From contig CAMGYJ010000006.1 in assembly GCA_946122785.1 (NCBI GenBank), positions 46,024,066 to 46,088,065 of the forward strand: DNA of 64,000 nucleotides, given 5' to 3'. Position numbers and translations under genes: made by a program. The notes below the pieces were generated by a model. The model searched no databases. It was not told where the DNA came from and saw only the letters and a list, made by a program, of their open reading frames with translations. The DNA is from Linum tenue (Eukaryota > Streptophyta > Magnoliopsida > Malpighiales > Linaceae). Each line of letters starts with the position of its first letter. Within the stretch, counting starts at the first letter, position 1. Below, piece by piece: positions 32,982 through 43,272 of the stretch.

Positions 32982-33630
32982 ATTCTCTAAGAAAAAAATC
33001 GCAGAATAAACTAGTTATTAAAAAAATTCACAAAATACAGTACTTATGAAAATATTTCCCAAAATACAGCAGTTTGATCATCACCGCTGTCAACAAAGAC
33101 AGTGAACATCATCACCGCTGCAAAGAAAAACGGTGAATGTATCACCGTTTTGGACAAAAGCGTGGAAACTATCATCACGTTGGAGAAAAATGGGGAACGT
33201 CGGATCGCGCTTCACCGCAACGGACGGCCACGATGATAGCGCGATTGACCAGGATTGATGACGTGGAAGTACGCGTCACCTAACTTCCACCATTTTGGAG
33301 GAAAGCGGGGAATACCCCGCGTTCCACGTCATCAATCCTAACTTCCAAGAGGTGAAAGCTAGGTCGCTGTCACCTAACTTCCAACCTACCAGGGTTGTAA
33401 AACATGGTAAAAATCCCCGTTTTGAACGACAACGGTGATGTATTCACCGTTTTTCACAGAAGCGGTGAAGGTTTCACCGTTTATGAGGGATGCTGTGATA
33501 GTTCACCGTTTTACATTAGGTGGTGAATATCATCATCGTTATCCACTAACGCGGTGATGATGTTCACTGCCTTTGTCGACAGCGGTGATGATCAAACTGT
33601 TGTATTTTGGGAAATATTTTCATAAGTACT

Positions 33631-34617
33631 TGTTTACACCTAAAAAATAATTTTGTACCACATTGATTATTTGCAAGGCATTTATTATCTTTATAAGGCC
33701 AGATCATTAATGACAATTAATGCTATTTTGAACTGGGCCTCATGAAAATAATTTTAAGCCCCAAACTACTAAGTCTCCAAGAAGGAGCTAGTCTCGTCGT
33801 GAGCTGAAGAGCTCTACGTGGTCATGAGATCTAGACCACGTTGGCTTCAAATCTAGAGCTCTACGTGGTCATGAGATCTAGACCACGTTGGCTTCAAATC
33901 TAGAGCTCTACGTGGTCATGAGATCTAGACCACGATGGCTTCAAACTTAGAGCTCTACGTGGTCCTGAGATCTAGACCACGATGGCTTCAAATTTAGAGC
34001 TCTACGTGGTCATGGGATCTAGACCACGTTGGCTTCAAACTTAGAGCTCTACGCGGTCGCGAGATTTAGGCCACATCGTGAGACCATGCCCAAGATCCGA
34101 GCTAACAAGTAGGAAGCAAGAAGGCAAGTCATGTAGGAGAGACAAGTAACAAGATGACAGTTCCAGGAGGAAAAGCAGGCGGTTAACGGAGAAACTGCCG
34201 AGTATCCCACGTGCAATGACACGTCAGCCACGTACGAGAAAGAAGGAGAGCAGTTCTTTTTGGAAGTTACTATCAGGCAGTTTCTACGACGGTTATCATC
34301 TCAAGGCCTATAAATAGGAGGAGAAGTTGACAGAGGAGGGTTCGCGAAAATCACCACCTGACATCACCTGTCAAGTTTTATCAATTTTTATCTTTCCTCT
34401 GCAACTTTTATCAATAGTCGTAGATTTGGAGCTCTCTCAGAACCTCCATAGGAGTAGGAGTAATTCAATGTAGATCTGTCTCGAGAGTCGTGTAAACATC
34501 GAACACCCTCGTTCGAACTGTGTTTGAAGAGGTGTGAACCGTGTCTTAGTGATCGTTGTCCAAAGAAGTCAAGGTGCATTCAATTCGTTTCAACGCAAGT
34601 TTTCTCGCCGGAGAACA
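33631..34617 (+). repeat. 5' LTR of the non-autonomous retrotransposon
   Basis: 987 bp, TGTTTACACC..GAGAACA. It contains six tandem 47-bp units (33809-34090), then a TATA box CCTATAAATAGG with its core at 34309-34316, so U3 occupies roughly the first 700 bp. The short minus-strand open frame inside it is repeated in the 3' LTR and is not a gene. Confidence 0.95.
33809..34090 (+). repeat. Six 47-bp tandem repeats in the LTR U3
   Basis: Units begin GAGCTCTACG at 33809, 33856, 33903, 33950, 33997 and 34044, an exact 47-bp step. Each holds the dyad CGTGGTC..GACCACG (CGCGGTC and a degenerate right half in the last) around ATGAGATCTA, including ACGTGG and CCACG cores like plant bZIP/bHLH sites. 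The same array is in the 3' LTR at 37629-37910. Probable enhancer function is inference. Confidence 0.92.
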
Positions 34618-34655
34618 AATTTGGCACACCTGGTGGGACGCTTGTGGTCGATTCG

Positions 34656-36482
34656 ATGGCTCCGAGGCGGAGGAATCAAGAAGATAATGTTCCGGCTGGA
34701 TTCGTGGAGGATCAGGTGGCCAACATCGAGCATGGCCAAGCATTAGAGGCGGTGACCGGAGTAAATGGTGGAGCAGAGATCTTGGTGGCGACCACGCCTA
34801 GTGAAGATCTTGGTGAAGCCGTGGGGGCCCTTCGTCAGATGATGGAGGAGAATCGCAAAATGCTTGCAGAGAACCGTCAAGCCTTGAAGGAGAACCGCAA
34901 AATGGTGGTAGAAAACCGTCTTGCCTTGGAGGAGAACCGCCAAGTGATGGAGGAGAACCGCCGATGCATGGAGAAGGCCTTGGCAGGTACCAATAAGATA
35001 ATATCTCAACTTGATTGTTTTTATTCAAGTTTTGATAGGCGTGTGGATAAGATTTTGGAGATAAGTAAAAACGATGTAAGAGATTTTCGGCAACTGTTAA
35101 TAAAACCAGTGTCGCAATCAATGATTTTGCCGCAAAATGGTTTAGAACCAACACCAAATAATAAAATTGTGTGCAAAAATCTTTCTCCCTCCTGTGGCCG
35201 GTATACCCAGCCACGAACAGAGAACTTGTTATCTCCAGTGGCAACTCAACCGCCCCCTCTACGTGAGGGTTGTGGTGAGAGGTCCACCTCCATTTTGAAC
35301 AACAGTGATGGGGTCTTGCATGTACAAGGTGATGTTCAACCACTCGTTCTCGAGACAAGATCGGACGAGACACTTGTCAACGGACGATATGGTGAAGATC
35401 CGTTAAACGTGGAACAAGTACCACCACATGCTTGCCCACCCCCAAAGCCACCCCTGTTGAGTGGACAAATAGGCGATTCTGATGGACTCAAAACACCTAG
35501 AGCTCAGCAAGGGGGGCATGAAAGTCTAATTTCCCACAAGTTGACGCCGAGATGTCCATCTGGGGGGCATGTGGTGTCTAGTAGCTCACATCAATCACAA
35601 GCAACACATGCTTGTGCTAAACATATTAATTTGGCTAAGTCTAGAAAGGGGGGCATGCCTCCAACCACTTGCAGTGGACATGGGGGCATATCTAACAAGT
35701 CACGACGTGAGAAAGCCATAAAAAGTTATTGTAGATTTGAAAATTTGGCTAAGTATGGACAAGACATGTCCAAGAAGCCATATGAAGTGCAAGTCACACA
35801 TGTTTGCGATAAGCATGCTAATTTGACTAAGTCTGGACAAGGGAGCATGTCACCCACCATGAAGAATGGAGTAGAGGGCATCTTCAAGAAGACACAACAA
35901 GTCAAACCCCCACATGGATTTTGTAAGCGTGAGATTATGGACAAGGGTGGATTGGGGGGCAAGTCCGTGTCAATGAATAGTAAGTACTCGACACCAACTA
36001 CAAAGAGTGGACATGGGGGCATGTATAAGAAGTCACCATACACACCATCCAAACATTGTTGCACAAAGAATCAATGGTGGTTGAGTGCTAAGTGTAGGGA
36101 CCAACAAGGTTTATTTGTTGAAAGACGGAGACAAGGAAGCTACACGAGACCTGGTCCCCAACATCATGATGAGATTAAGCTCGTATCAAGTGGGAGAAAA
36201 TCAAGGCAGAAGAATAATCACGATAGCCTTGAAATGTCAAGTAAGGTGGCCCAAGCAAAGAAGCATGAGACCTCATGTAAGGCCACCAAGACTAGACAGG
36301 CTGACCATGTATCACCCATTAGCAAGCTAGAAAATTCAAAGTTAATGTATGAAGATTCATCTCCCATGGAGGAAAAGAGTCATGTGGTCTATGGATGGCA
36401 TGTCTGGTTTGATCCATGGACTTGGCAATGGGTGTACACCTTTGGTACATTGATTGTTGCCAAAGGCTATGGAGAGCAGTGA
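34656..36482 (+). CDS. Gag-like protein of the non-autonomous LTR element (608 aa)
   Basis: The ATG at 34656, 39 bp after the LTR, is preferred over an in-frame ATG at 34524 inside the LTR. Residues 64-106 form a predicted coiled coil made of six exact heptads ENR-x4 (ENR at 65, 72, 79, 86, 93, 100). Residues ~318-470 hold degenerate repeats with Cys/His/Lys patterns (HACAKHINLAKS..GGMPPT..GHGGI, SYCRFENLAKYGQ, HVCDKHANLTKSGQGSMSPT, GFCKREIMDK). The C-terminus is Trp-rich (YGWHVWFDPWTWQWVYTFG). No canonical CCHC knuckle, protease or polymerase is present. The role in particle assembly is inferred from position only; I do not recognise the family. Confidence 0.8.
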   Translation: MAPRRRNQEDNVPAGFVEDQVANIEHGQALEAVTGVNGGAEILVATTPSEDLGEAVGALRQMMEENRKMLAENRQALKENRKMVVENRLALEENRQVMEENRRCMEKALAGTNKIISQLDCFYSSFDRRVDKILEISKNDVRDFRQLLIKPVSQSMILPQNGLEPTPNNKIVCKNLSPSCGRYTQPRTENLLSPVATQPPPLREGCGERSTSILNNSDGVLHVQGDVQPLVLETRSDETLVNGRYGEDPLNVEQVPPHACPPPKPPLLSGQIGDSDGLKTPRAQQGGHESLISHKLTPRCPSGGHVVSSSSHQSQATHACAKHINLAKSRKGGMPPTTCSGHGGISNKSRREKAIKSYCRFENLAKYGQDMSKKPYEVQVTHVCDKHANLTKSGQGSMSPTMKNGVEGIFKKTQQVKPPHGFCKREIMDKGGLGGKSVSMNSKYSTPTTKSGHGGMYKKSPYTPSKHCCTKNQWWLSAKCRDQQGLFVERRRQGSYTRPGPQHHDEIKLVSSGRKSRQKNNHDSLEMSSKVAQAKKHETSCKATKTRQADHVSPISKLENSKLMYEDSSPMEEKSHVVYGWHVWFDPWTWQWVYTFGTLIVAKGYGEQ

Positions 36483-37450
36483 CATTTGTCACTTCTTGCC
36501 ATATAAAATAAATAAATTTATATAATGTACTTATTATATATTAGTTATAAAAAATATTGTAGCCAAACGTGGCTAAAAGAAAAGATAGAAGGAAAATATC
36601 AAAGTGAAAATCTTGAGTCGGAGTTGTTAGACTTCGACATGAAGATCTTGCCACCAAGTCATTGTGATGGCTTGACATGACGAGCCATACATCAGGCCAT
36701 GCCATGCCATGTTATCTTCTCGAGTAGCCACGACCTGGGGGGCATGATGGCTTGAAAGTGGTAGTAGAGGAGTGGTGACCATAATGTCTCTACCAACATA
36801 AAAATGAACATTATTTTTTCTAAGGCAAAAAAGTAGACGGCTTGACTTGTCGCGAGGGAACTGTCTAGCCTTGTGACGAGGTGGGATGAGCCAATCTATG
36901 CCAAAATAGGTGAGAAAAATTCTAAGTTATTCTCTACCAACCATGTGGCCAAGTACGAGATGTCAATGAGTGTGTAGGTGATAAAGTGAAGTTGGTGTAT
37001 CGTTGAATGCATTAGGTGGCTTGACCATTAAAAGCCAAATTTTGGCTAAGGCATGGGACAAGTCGTTGACGTCGAGTTCCATCCGGCCATGTTGGCATGA
37101 TCATTGAAAGCCAAAATTTGGTTAAGGCATGGAACAAGTTTTGACGTCAAGTTCCATCTCGCCATGTTGGCGTGAAAAAACAAAATTTGGTTAAGGCATG
37201 GAACAAGTTTTGACGTCAAGTTCCATCTCGCCATGTTGGCGTGAAAAAAAATAAAATTTGGCTAAGGCATGAGACAAGTTTTGACGTCGAGTTCCATTCT
37301 ACCGTGTTGGCTTGACGTGAAAGCCAAATTTTGGCTAAGGATGAACTAGGTGTGTTGAGTAGACACTAGCCAGCTTGTTACTTTCGCTAGCATGGTGGTG
37401 TTCAACTACTTAGTCCATAATTCTTATGCACTAAGTAGTTGGGGGGCATT
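36483..37450 (+). other. Non-coding 3' internal region of the LTR element
   Basis: 968 bp between the gag-like stop and the 3' LTR, without long open frames. It includes the tandem repeat at 37044-37330 and the polypurine tract just before 37451. Confidence 0.7.
37044..37330 (+). repeat. Four ~70-bp tandem repeats before the 3' LTR
   Basis: Units carry GG(C/T)TAAGGCATGG.ACAAGT, TTGACGTC(A/G)AGTTCCAT and CCATGTTGGC. The GGYTAAGGCATG landmark recurs at 37044, 37120, 37189 and 37260 (steps 76, 69, 71), with a fifth partial unit AGCCAAATTTTGGCTAAGG near 37322. The length differences come from variable A runs (GTGAAAAAAC). Confidence 0.88.
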
Positions 37451-38437
37451 TGTTTACACCTAAAAAATAATTTTGTACCACATTGATTATTTGCAAGGCA
37501 TTTATTATCTTTATAAGGCCAGATCATTAATGACAATTAATGCTATTTTGAACTGGGCCTCATGAAAATAATTTTAAGCCCCAAACTACTAAGTCTCCAA
37601 GAAGGAGCTAGTCTCGTCGTGAGCTGAAGAGCTCTACGTGGTCATGAGATCTAGACCACGTTGGCTTCAAATCTAGAGCTCTACGTGGTCATGAGATCTA
37701 GACCACGTTGGCTTCAAATCTAGAGCTCTACGTGGTCATGAGATCTAGACCACGATGGCTTCAAACTTAGAGCTCTACGTGGTCCTGAGATCTAGACCAC
37801 GATGGCTTCAAATTTAGAGCTCTACGTGGTCATGGGATCTAGACCACGTTGGCTTCAAACTTAGAGCTCTACGCGGTCGCGAGATTTAGGCCACCTCGTG
37901 AGACCATGCCCAAGATCCGAGCTAACAAGTAGGAAGCAAGAAGGCAAGTCATGTAGGAGAGACAAGTAACAAGATGACAGTTCCAGGAGGAAAAGCAGGC
38001 GGTTAACGGAGAAACTGCCGAGTATCCCACGTGCAATGACACGTCAGCCACGTACGAGAAAGAAGGAGAGCAGTTCTTTTTGGAAGTTACTATCAGGCAG
38101 TTTCTACGACGGTTATCATCTCAAGGCCTATAAATAGGAGGAGAAGTTGACAGAGGAGGGTTCGCGAAAATCACCACCTGACATCACCTGTCAAGTTTTA
38201 TCAATTTTTATCTTTCCTCTGCAACTTTTATCAATAGTCGTAGATTTGGAGCTCTCTCAGAACCTCCATAGGAGTAGGAGTAATTCAATGTAGATCTGTC
38301 TCGAGAGTCGTGTAAACATCGAACACCCTCGTTCGAACTGTGTTTGAAGAGGTGTGAACCGTGTCTTAGTGATCGTTGTCCAAAGAAGTCAAGGTGCATT
38401 CAATTCGTTTCAACGCAAGTTTTCTCGCCGGAGAACA
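37451..38437 (+). repeat. 3' LTR of the non-autonomous retrotransposon
   Basis: 987 bp, same length as the 5' LTR and one visible mismatch, including the six 47-bp units. It is followed by the GTACT target duplication. Confidence 0.95.
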
Positions 38438-38686
38438 GTACTGTAGTTTGAATTCTTTTTTTAATAACTAGTGTATTCTGAGATTTTTTCCATATTCTCT
38501 ACCTGTACTAATACAGACTAGAGTGACCTGAAAAGTAGAGAACCCTCATTCCTGACCAAGGCCCCTACAACTACCTCTAACCGTGGGTCAGTTGTTATAA
38601 GCATTTCCCTATCCTAATTCAATCCACCATCATCTCGAGCTTCCTCATGCCCTGGTTCACGCTTCAATGTTGCATCGACCCCTTCT

Positions 38687-39170
38687 AGGGGTGTGCAACC
38701 TGTTCGGTAAGTCCGAACCGAATCGAAATCAAATTAATGCTATTTGGTTCGGAATTCGGAAGAAAAATATGAATAGTTCGGAAATCAGCGTTCTTTCAAC
38801 CGAACCAGATTTTCAAATTTCCGATCGGAAAACAGAAATACTATAATTGCAAGCTGCAAATGGTGGATTTTTATGTTTGTAGTTGTTTTTAGACTTAAAT
38901 ATTTGAAATGTTTTATGACTTATGTGTTGAAAAGGTTGGTTTTATCATTGATGATGCATACAATTGCATATTTATTGTTTATATTGGGGTGAAAAATAAT
39001 TTAATAGTGAGAAGATACAAGTAGCTTTACAAATTCAGTTTTGTGTGAATAACTGACCGAACCGAATTATAATTCGGTTCGAATTCGGTTTGAGGTTTGG
39101 GAGAATTCGGGGACCCTCGGTATTCATAATTTTGGTTCTGTCGAAACCGAACCGACCGAACGCCACCCCT
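38687..39170. mobile_element. MITE-like element of GGTTCGG/CCGAACC motifs
   Basis: The left end AGGGGTGTGCAACCTGTTCGG and the reverse-strand right end AAGGGGTGGCGTTCGGTCGG are similar, and the flanks of the interior are packed with CCGAACCGAA-type words (TTCGGTTCGAATTCGG). It is non-coding, about 480 bp. An 8-bp duplication is not evident. The remaining DNA from 38503 to 38686 and 39171 to 39424 shows nothing recognisable. Confidence 0.55.
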
Positions 39171-39433
39171 TCCCCAATGACTGCTCCCACAATATACTTT
39201 TTATGAACCCAAATTCTCTAAGTAGTAACTCCTTATGGCATAGAGCAACCATGCCCAAAATGTTTTCCAATGTGAACAAATCTTGGGGAGATGGCAGTAC
39301 TTAATGTCAATCCACATATCTGGCATACCATGAGGCACTACAGTCAGCTTATTCACCAGCTTCTCCTCCTAAGAGTAGAGGTACGGTACGAGAAGGCGCC
39401 ATGATAAATGAATGTGATGAGCTGGAATATCAG

Positions 39434-41611
39434 GAGATTTTTCCAGAAATAGCACTGTTTAATTTTTTTTTTCCAAAAATAGCACCCAATTCCGAAAAAT
39501 TCCAAAAATAGCACCATCTTTGCAAAACCGCCACCCGTACCAGCGGTTTTGGCAAAAACCGCCACCCGGGGGCGCGTTTTTCGATGAAAACCGCACTGGT
39601 AGGGAGCGGTTTTGCAGACCGCACCCCCAGTGTGTGTTCTGTTTTTTTTTTTGAAAAATCCTAACCTAGGTGGAAACTTCAAACGAAAATATCTTTATGT
39701 TCGGGTATCCGATCGAGGCGATTTTTTTTTGATTCCGCATAACTTTTTGAGATCTTGCAAGCCGAAGACTGCCAAAGGTGGTTTGGTCTCTCCTTCATCC
39801 CAAAAAATGTCGTTTGCTACCCCAAACGAGCTTTTTGGACAACCGTAACTTTGTGCTCCAAATCCAAACGGCATGAATTTTTTTTTTATTTCGCATAACT
39901 TTTTAGGGTGTGCCTACGGTGACATGCATGTCACGGTGACTTGCACTTTCCGGTCGACCTCATTTAGAATTCGGTTGACCTCATATAGGATCCGGTCGAC
40001 CTAATATGTTGTTTCAGTGTAAAAACAGTTAATGGTGCCTACTTTGGATATTCATATCATACAATTGGCTAGATGGAAATTGAAGACTAATGACTTGTTT
40101 TGAAGCTGGAGTGTCCCTCTACATATTAAAGTGATTGAGAGCTCGATAGGAAGTCCAGAAGACCATTTTTGTACCTCATCAAAAGACTATGCCAAAACTG
40201 GGAAACTGCCTGGAATGGCTAAGTCTGGAAACGTGTTTGTGAAGCCTATTTTGGAGCTCAATTCGAGAAGCATGAATGCGAGTCGAGTCCAGGAGCCTCT
40301 ACCACGTTAAATTAGGTATGTTTTTATACAAATTCAAGGCATTCGATGAAAGATTGGATATCTGTAAGGCTTCAAACAAAAGGGTCGAAGTTGTTATAAA
40401 GGCTATTTTTCTGGCAGATTCGAGCACAAGCAAGCTGCCAGAAAAACAACATTCGTAGCAACTTCGAGCCTTTTGTTTGAAGCCTTAAAGATATTTAATC
40501 TTTCATCCAATGCCTTGCCTTTGTATAAAAAAATACGCAATTTAACGTGGTAGAGGCCTCTGGACTTGACTCGCATCCATGCTTCTCAAATTGAGCTCCA
40601 AAGTAGGCTTGACAAACACGTTGCCAGATTTGAGCCATTTTTAGGCAGTTTCCCAGTTTTGGCATAGCCTTTTGGTCAGGTTCAAAAATGGTCTTCTGGA
40701 CTTTCTATTGAGCTCCCAAGTACTTTAATGTGTAGAGGGATACTTGAGCTTCAAAACAAGCCGTTACTCTCCAATTTCCATCTACCCAATTGTAAGATAT
40801 GAATCTCCAAAGTAGGCACCATGAAACTGTTTTTACACTGAAACAAAAGATTAGGTCGACCTAATCCTATATGAGGTCGACCGAAAAGTGCATGTCACCG
40901 TGACATGCATGTCACCGTAGCAAAGTCCAACTTTTTAAGGACTACAATTTTTACTAGGAATGAATTTTCAAAACAGGAATTATTTTTGGATATACAGGAT
41001 TTTGGGAATAGCTTATCTTCCTTTCTCAGCAATCCACGTACATTTTGAAATTATGTCTATGATAAAAGTTGTATTCCTTAAAAATTTATGCGAAATAAAA
41101 AAAATTTCATGCCGTTTGGATTTTGGAGCACAAAGTTATGGTTGTCCAAAGTTTGACGAAATAGGAAAAAAGTTCGTTCGGGGTAGCAAACGACATTTTT
41201 TGGGACGAAGGCGGGACCAAACCACCTTTGGCAGTCTTCGGCTTGTAAGATCTCAAAAAGTTATGCGGAATAAAAAAAAAATCGCGACGATCGGATACCC
41301 GAACATAAAGATACGTTCGTTTGAAGTTTCCACCTATGTTAGGATTTTTCAAAAAAAAAAAAAAAAAAAAACAGACTGCACCCCCAGGGTGCGGTCTGCA
41401 ACCAAACCGCATGGTGGGGATGCGGTCTGCAAAACCGCCCCCTACCAGTGCGGTTTACATCAAAAAACGCGCCCCCGGGTGGCAGTTTTCATCGAAAAAC
41501 GCACATCCGGGTGGCGGTTTTACAAAAAGGGTGCTATTTTTGGAATTTTTCGGAGTTGGGTGCTATTTTTGGAAAAAAAAATTTAAACAGTGCTATTTTT
41601 GGAAAAATCTC
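39434..41611. mobile_element. Foldback element FB2 with AACCGC dyads, hosting FB1 copy 2
   Basis: The ends are GAGATTTTTCC (39434) and GGAAAAATCTC (ending 41611), flanked by the perfect 9-bp repeat GAATATCAG (39425-39433 and 41612-41620). Arms of about 460 bp are inverted repeats: AAATAGCAC blocks, then AACCGC..GCGGTTTT blocks, then GGATTTTTCAAAAAA, GGTATCCGATCG, CATAACTTTTTGAGATC, AAATGTCGTTTGCTACCCC and AAATCCAAACGGCATGAA, each mirrored on the far side. FB1 copy 2 inserted into the left arm at 39906. Net length without it is about 1.15 kb. It is non-coding. Confidence 0.9.
39906..40928 (-). mobile_element. Foldback element FB1, copy 2 (1023 bp), nested
   Basis: Opposite orientation to copy 1: GGGTGTGCCTACGGTGACAT at the left and (reverse strand) GGACTTTGCTACGGTGACAT at the right. 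It is flanked by the perfect 9-bp repeat AACTTTTTA (39897-39905 and 40929-40937), which lies in the arm of FB2. The arms are inverted repeats of ~480 bp around a centre near 40410-40450. The 21-bp GGTCGACC array has three units on the left and two on the right. Confidence 0.92.
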
Positions 41612-41620
41612 GAATATCAG

Positions 41621-42341
41621 GGGATTCAACTACCCTGATAAGCATGCAACAATTGAGGAAGTATCGAGTGGATATTAGAGACATGGGTAGCAGTAGATAA
41701 TACTAAGAAAATAATTACTAGCGCTTTTTCTTTGTGAATGTTTGACAAACTATGCTAAGTCTAAGTCTGGTAGAGTCTAGACTCTCTGGATACCTGGTAT
41801 TACGATTACAAGATTGCTAGAAGGAAAGCATTGTTTGAAGGTGCTAGTTGCGGGGAAGATTACAATGACTCTCATGTTTGTTTACAGTCCAGATAACGAG
41901 CAGCGGAGAGGGCAATTGTTTTAACACTAAAGGAAGAACAAGTTCCTTTGGTAGTATTGGGGGATTTTAACCTGATTTCTGAAGTAAATAAGCATCATAC
42001 ACTCAATTAGTTAGTGAATTTTCCAGAGTTCAGCTTCCACAACTTCCCCTGGCGTCTCTAACAAATGTGGGATATTATTGCGAACTTATCCTCTTTTGGC
42101 TACCTTACCCAAGGCGTTCATTTACTATTGTTCTGGAAATCTCACCCGGATTATATATAGATGATTGATGAAGCATGGAAGTACTAGATAATTGGGTATC
42201 CTCACTATGTGTTGTATGGAAAACTGAGGAAAGTGAGGCCAAAGCTTGGTAAGTTGAATTAAGATGAGTTCTCGGACCATCTGGATATTATTGCGAACTC
42301 CATAAAAGCCAACGTCAAAGTTGAATTAAGATGAGTTCTCG
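41621..42341 (+). pseudogene. Old LINE (LINE-3), endonuclease-side remnant
   Basis: Degenerate L1 ORF2 sequence. GDFNLISE is the endonuclease Asp motif near 41960. A spacer-like stretch follows (HPDY..IDEAWKY, YGKLRKVRPKLGKLN.DEFSDHLD) with many stops. It continues after the younger LINE at 47125. A local duplication repeats GTTGAATTAAGATGAGTTCT at 42253 and 42320. Confidence 0.7.
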
Positions 42342-43272
42342 CAAAGTTGGGCCCATCTGGATTACACCCCATAAAAGGCCCATTACCTCCCCACTCAGAT
42401 TGGAGCCCATCTCATCTTCCCTTCCTCTTACCTCTCCACCTAGACACAAGCCCGACCCAGTTTCCCTGTCTCTTACCACCCTCTTGCCCAACTTGCAGAC
42501 CCATTCGACCAAGACGTCTATCTTCTTTGACATCCTTAAGGACCTAATCTCACCTCGACCCTCCCGACCTCTTTCCTCACTCAGGATCCTTTTTCATTCA
42601 ATTGATCTCCAATCGCACACCAACTCAACCTCTTCCATTATCATAGTGAATCCTTTGCATCTCTTCCCCAACGTTTCATCTTTTTCTCTCCCCCTAACTG
42701 TCGCAGCCCCCCCTCCCTCCAACTTAACCCCTTTCTCTTCCTCTCCCCCCGCCCTTTTGACCTTCAATTCCTCACCCGATCTCTGTGTGCTGGAAACCCC
42801 TCCTTCCCTTCTGATCCAGATGGCGGACCAAATCTTGGATGATACCCAATCTGCTAATTCCAGCAGGGATTCCACTCCTTCTGCAATGGGTCAAGATGAT
42901 TCGTATGTTGCCCCCCTTTCTTCTCCAACCCCCACTTATCGGGAGGAGGAAACCCAGCTCCCATCTCCTTCCTGTTATCGCATCCTGTCACCCGTCAGGC
43001 GGAATCTTGATGTTTACCCCTTCGATATCAACACCCTTGCAGACACCAGTGTTGCCCTCTCTCATCTGTTCGAACTGGAATCGACTAATAGCAATGCCCA
43101 AGTCGGCGACACTATATTTCAGATAGCCCAAGAAACCCATCATAGAAAAATCAGAAGCCGTCGTTCCAGACTAGAAATGGAAAATCATCGGCTAGGGCCC
43201 CCTACACCTCCTCCTTCGGGGCCGAGGAGTCGCAAGAAACAGGTAGGTGGTCCTGATATCAATAGATCATGA
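42342..43272 (+). pseudogene. LINE-2 ORF1, C-terminal part
   Basis: Open from the truncated 5' end to TGA at 43270-43272. It is Pro/Ser/Thr-rich and probably disordered (PTPPPSGPRSRKKQ near the end); no recognisable RNA-binding domain remains. The stop overlaps the ORF2 start in the sequence ATGATGA, so ORF2 could be translated by termination-reinitiation. Confidence 0.7.

Larger units (their letters stand above)
33631..38437 (+). mobile_element. Young non-autonomous LTR retrotransposon (4807 bp)
   Basis: Two 987-bp LTRs (33631-34617 and 37451-38437) start TGTTTACACC and end GAGAACA. By eye they differ at one base only (CCACATCG near 34074 versus CCACCTCG near 37894). A 5-bp target duplication GTACT flanks it (33626-33630 and 38438-38442). 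A polypurine tract TTGGGGGGCATT precedes the 3' LTR. The interior has one long ORF (34656-36482) and no protease, RT, RNase H or integrase, so it must depend on another element. Confidence 0.94.
32991..38493. mobile_element. TIR element with CGGTGA/TCACCG dyads, split by an LTR retrotransposon
   Basis: The left end GAAAAAAATCGCAGAATAAA and the right end (reverse strand) GGAAAAAATCTCAGAATACA start inverted repeats of about 150 bp or more (GTACTTATGAAAATATTTCC, CAGTTTGATCATCACCGC). Flanking repeats ATTCTCTAA (32982-32990) and ATTCTCTAC (38494-38502) are 8/9 identical. Removing the LTR element at 33631-38437 and one 5-bp duplication restores a ~690-bp element. Its arms hold many short dyads such as AACGGTGA..TCACCGTT. 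It is non-coding. Confidence 0.8.

Noticed and set aside
33809..34090. Regular 47-bp repeats that could suggest a CRISPR-like array
   Set aside because: Units are contiguous and without unique spacers, lie in a plant LTR and are duplicated in the other LTR.
34049..34231. Small minus-strand frame also found at 37869-38051
   Set aside because: It is a duplicate because both LTRs are near-identical; no coding evidence.
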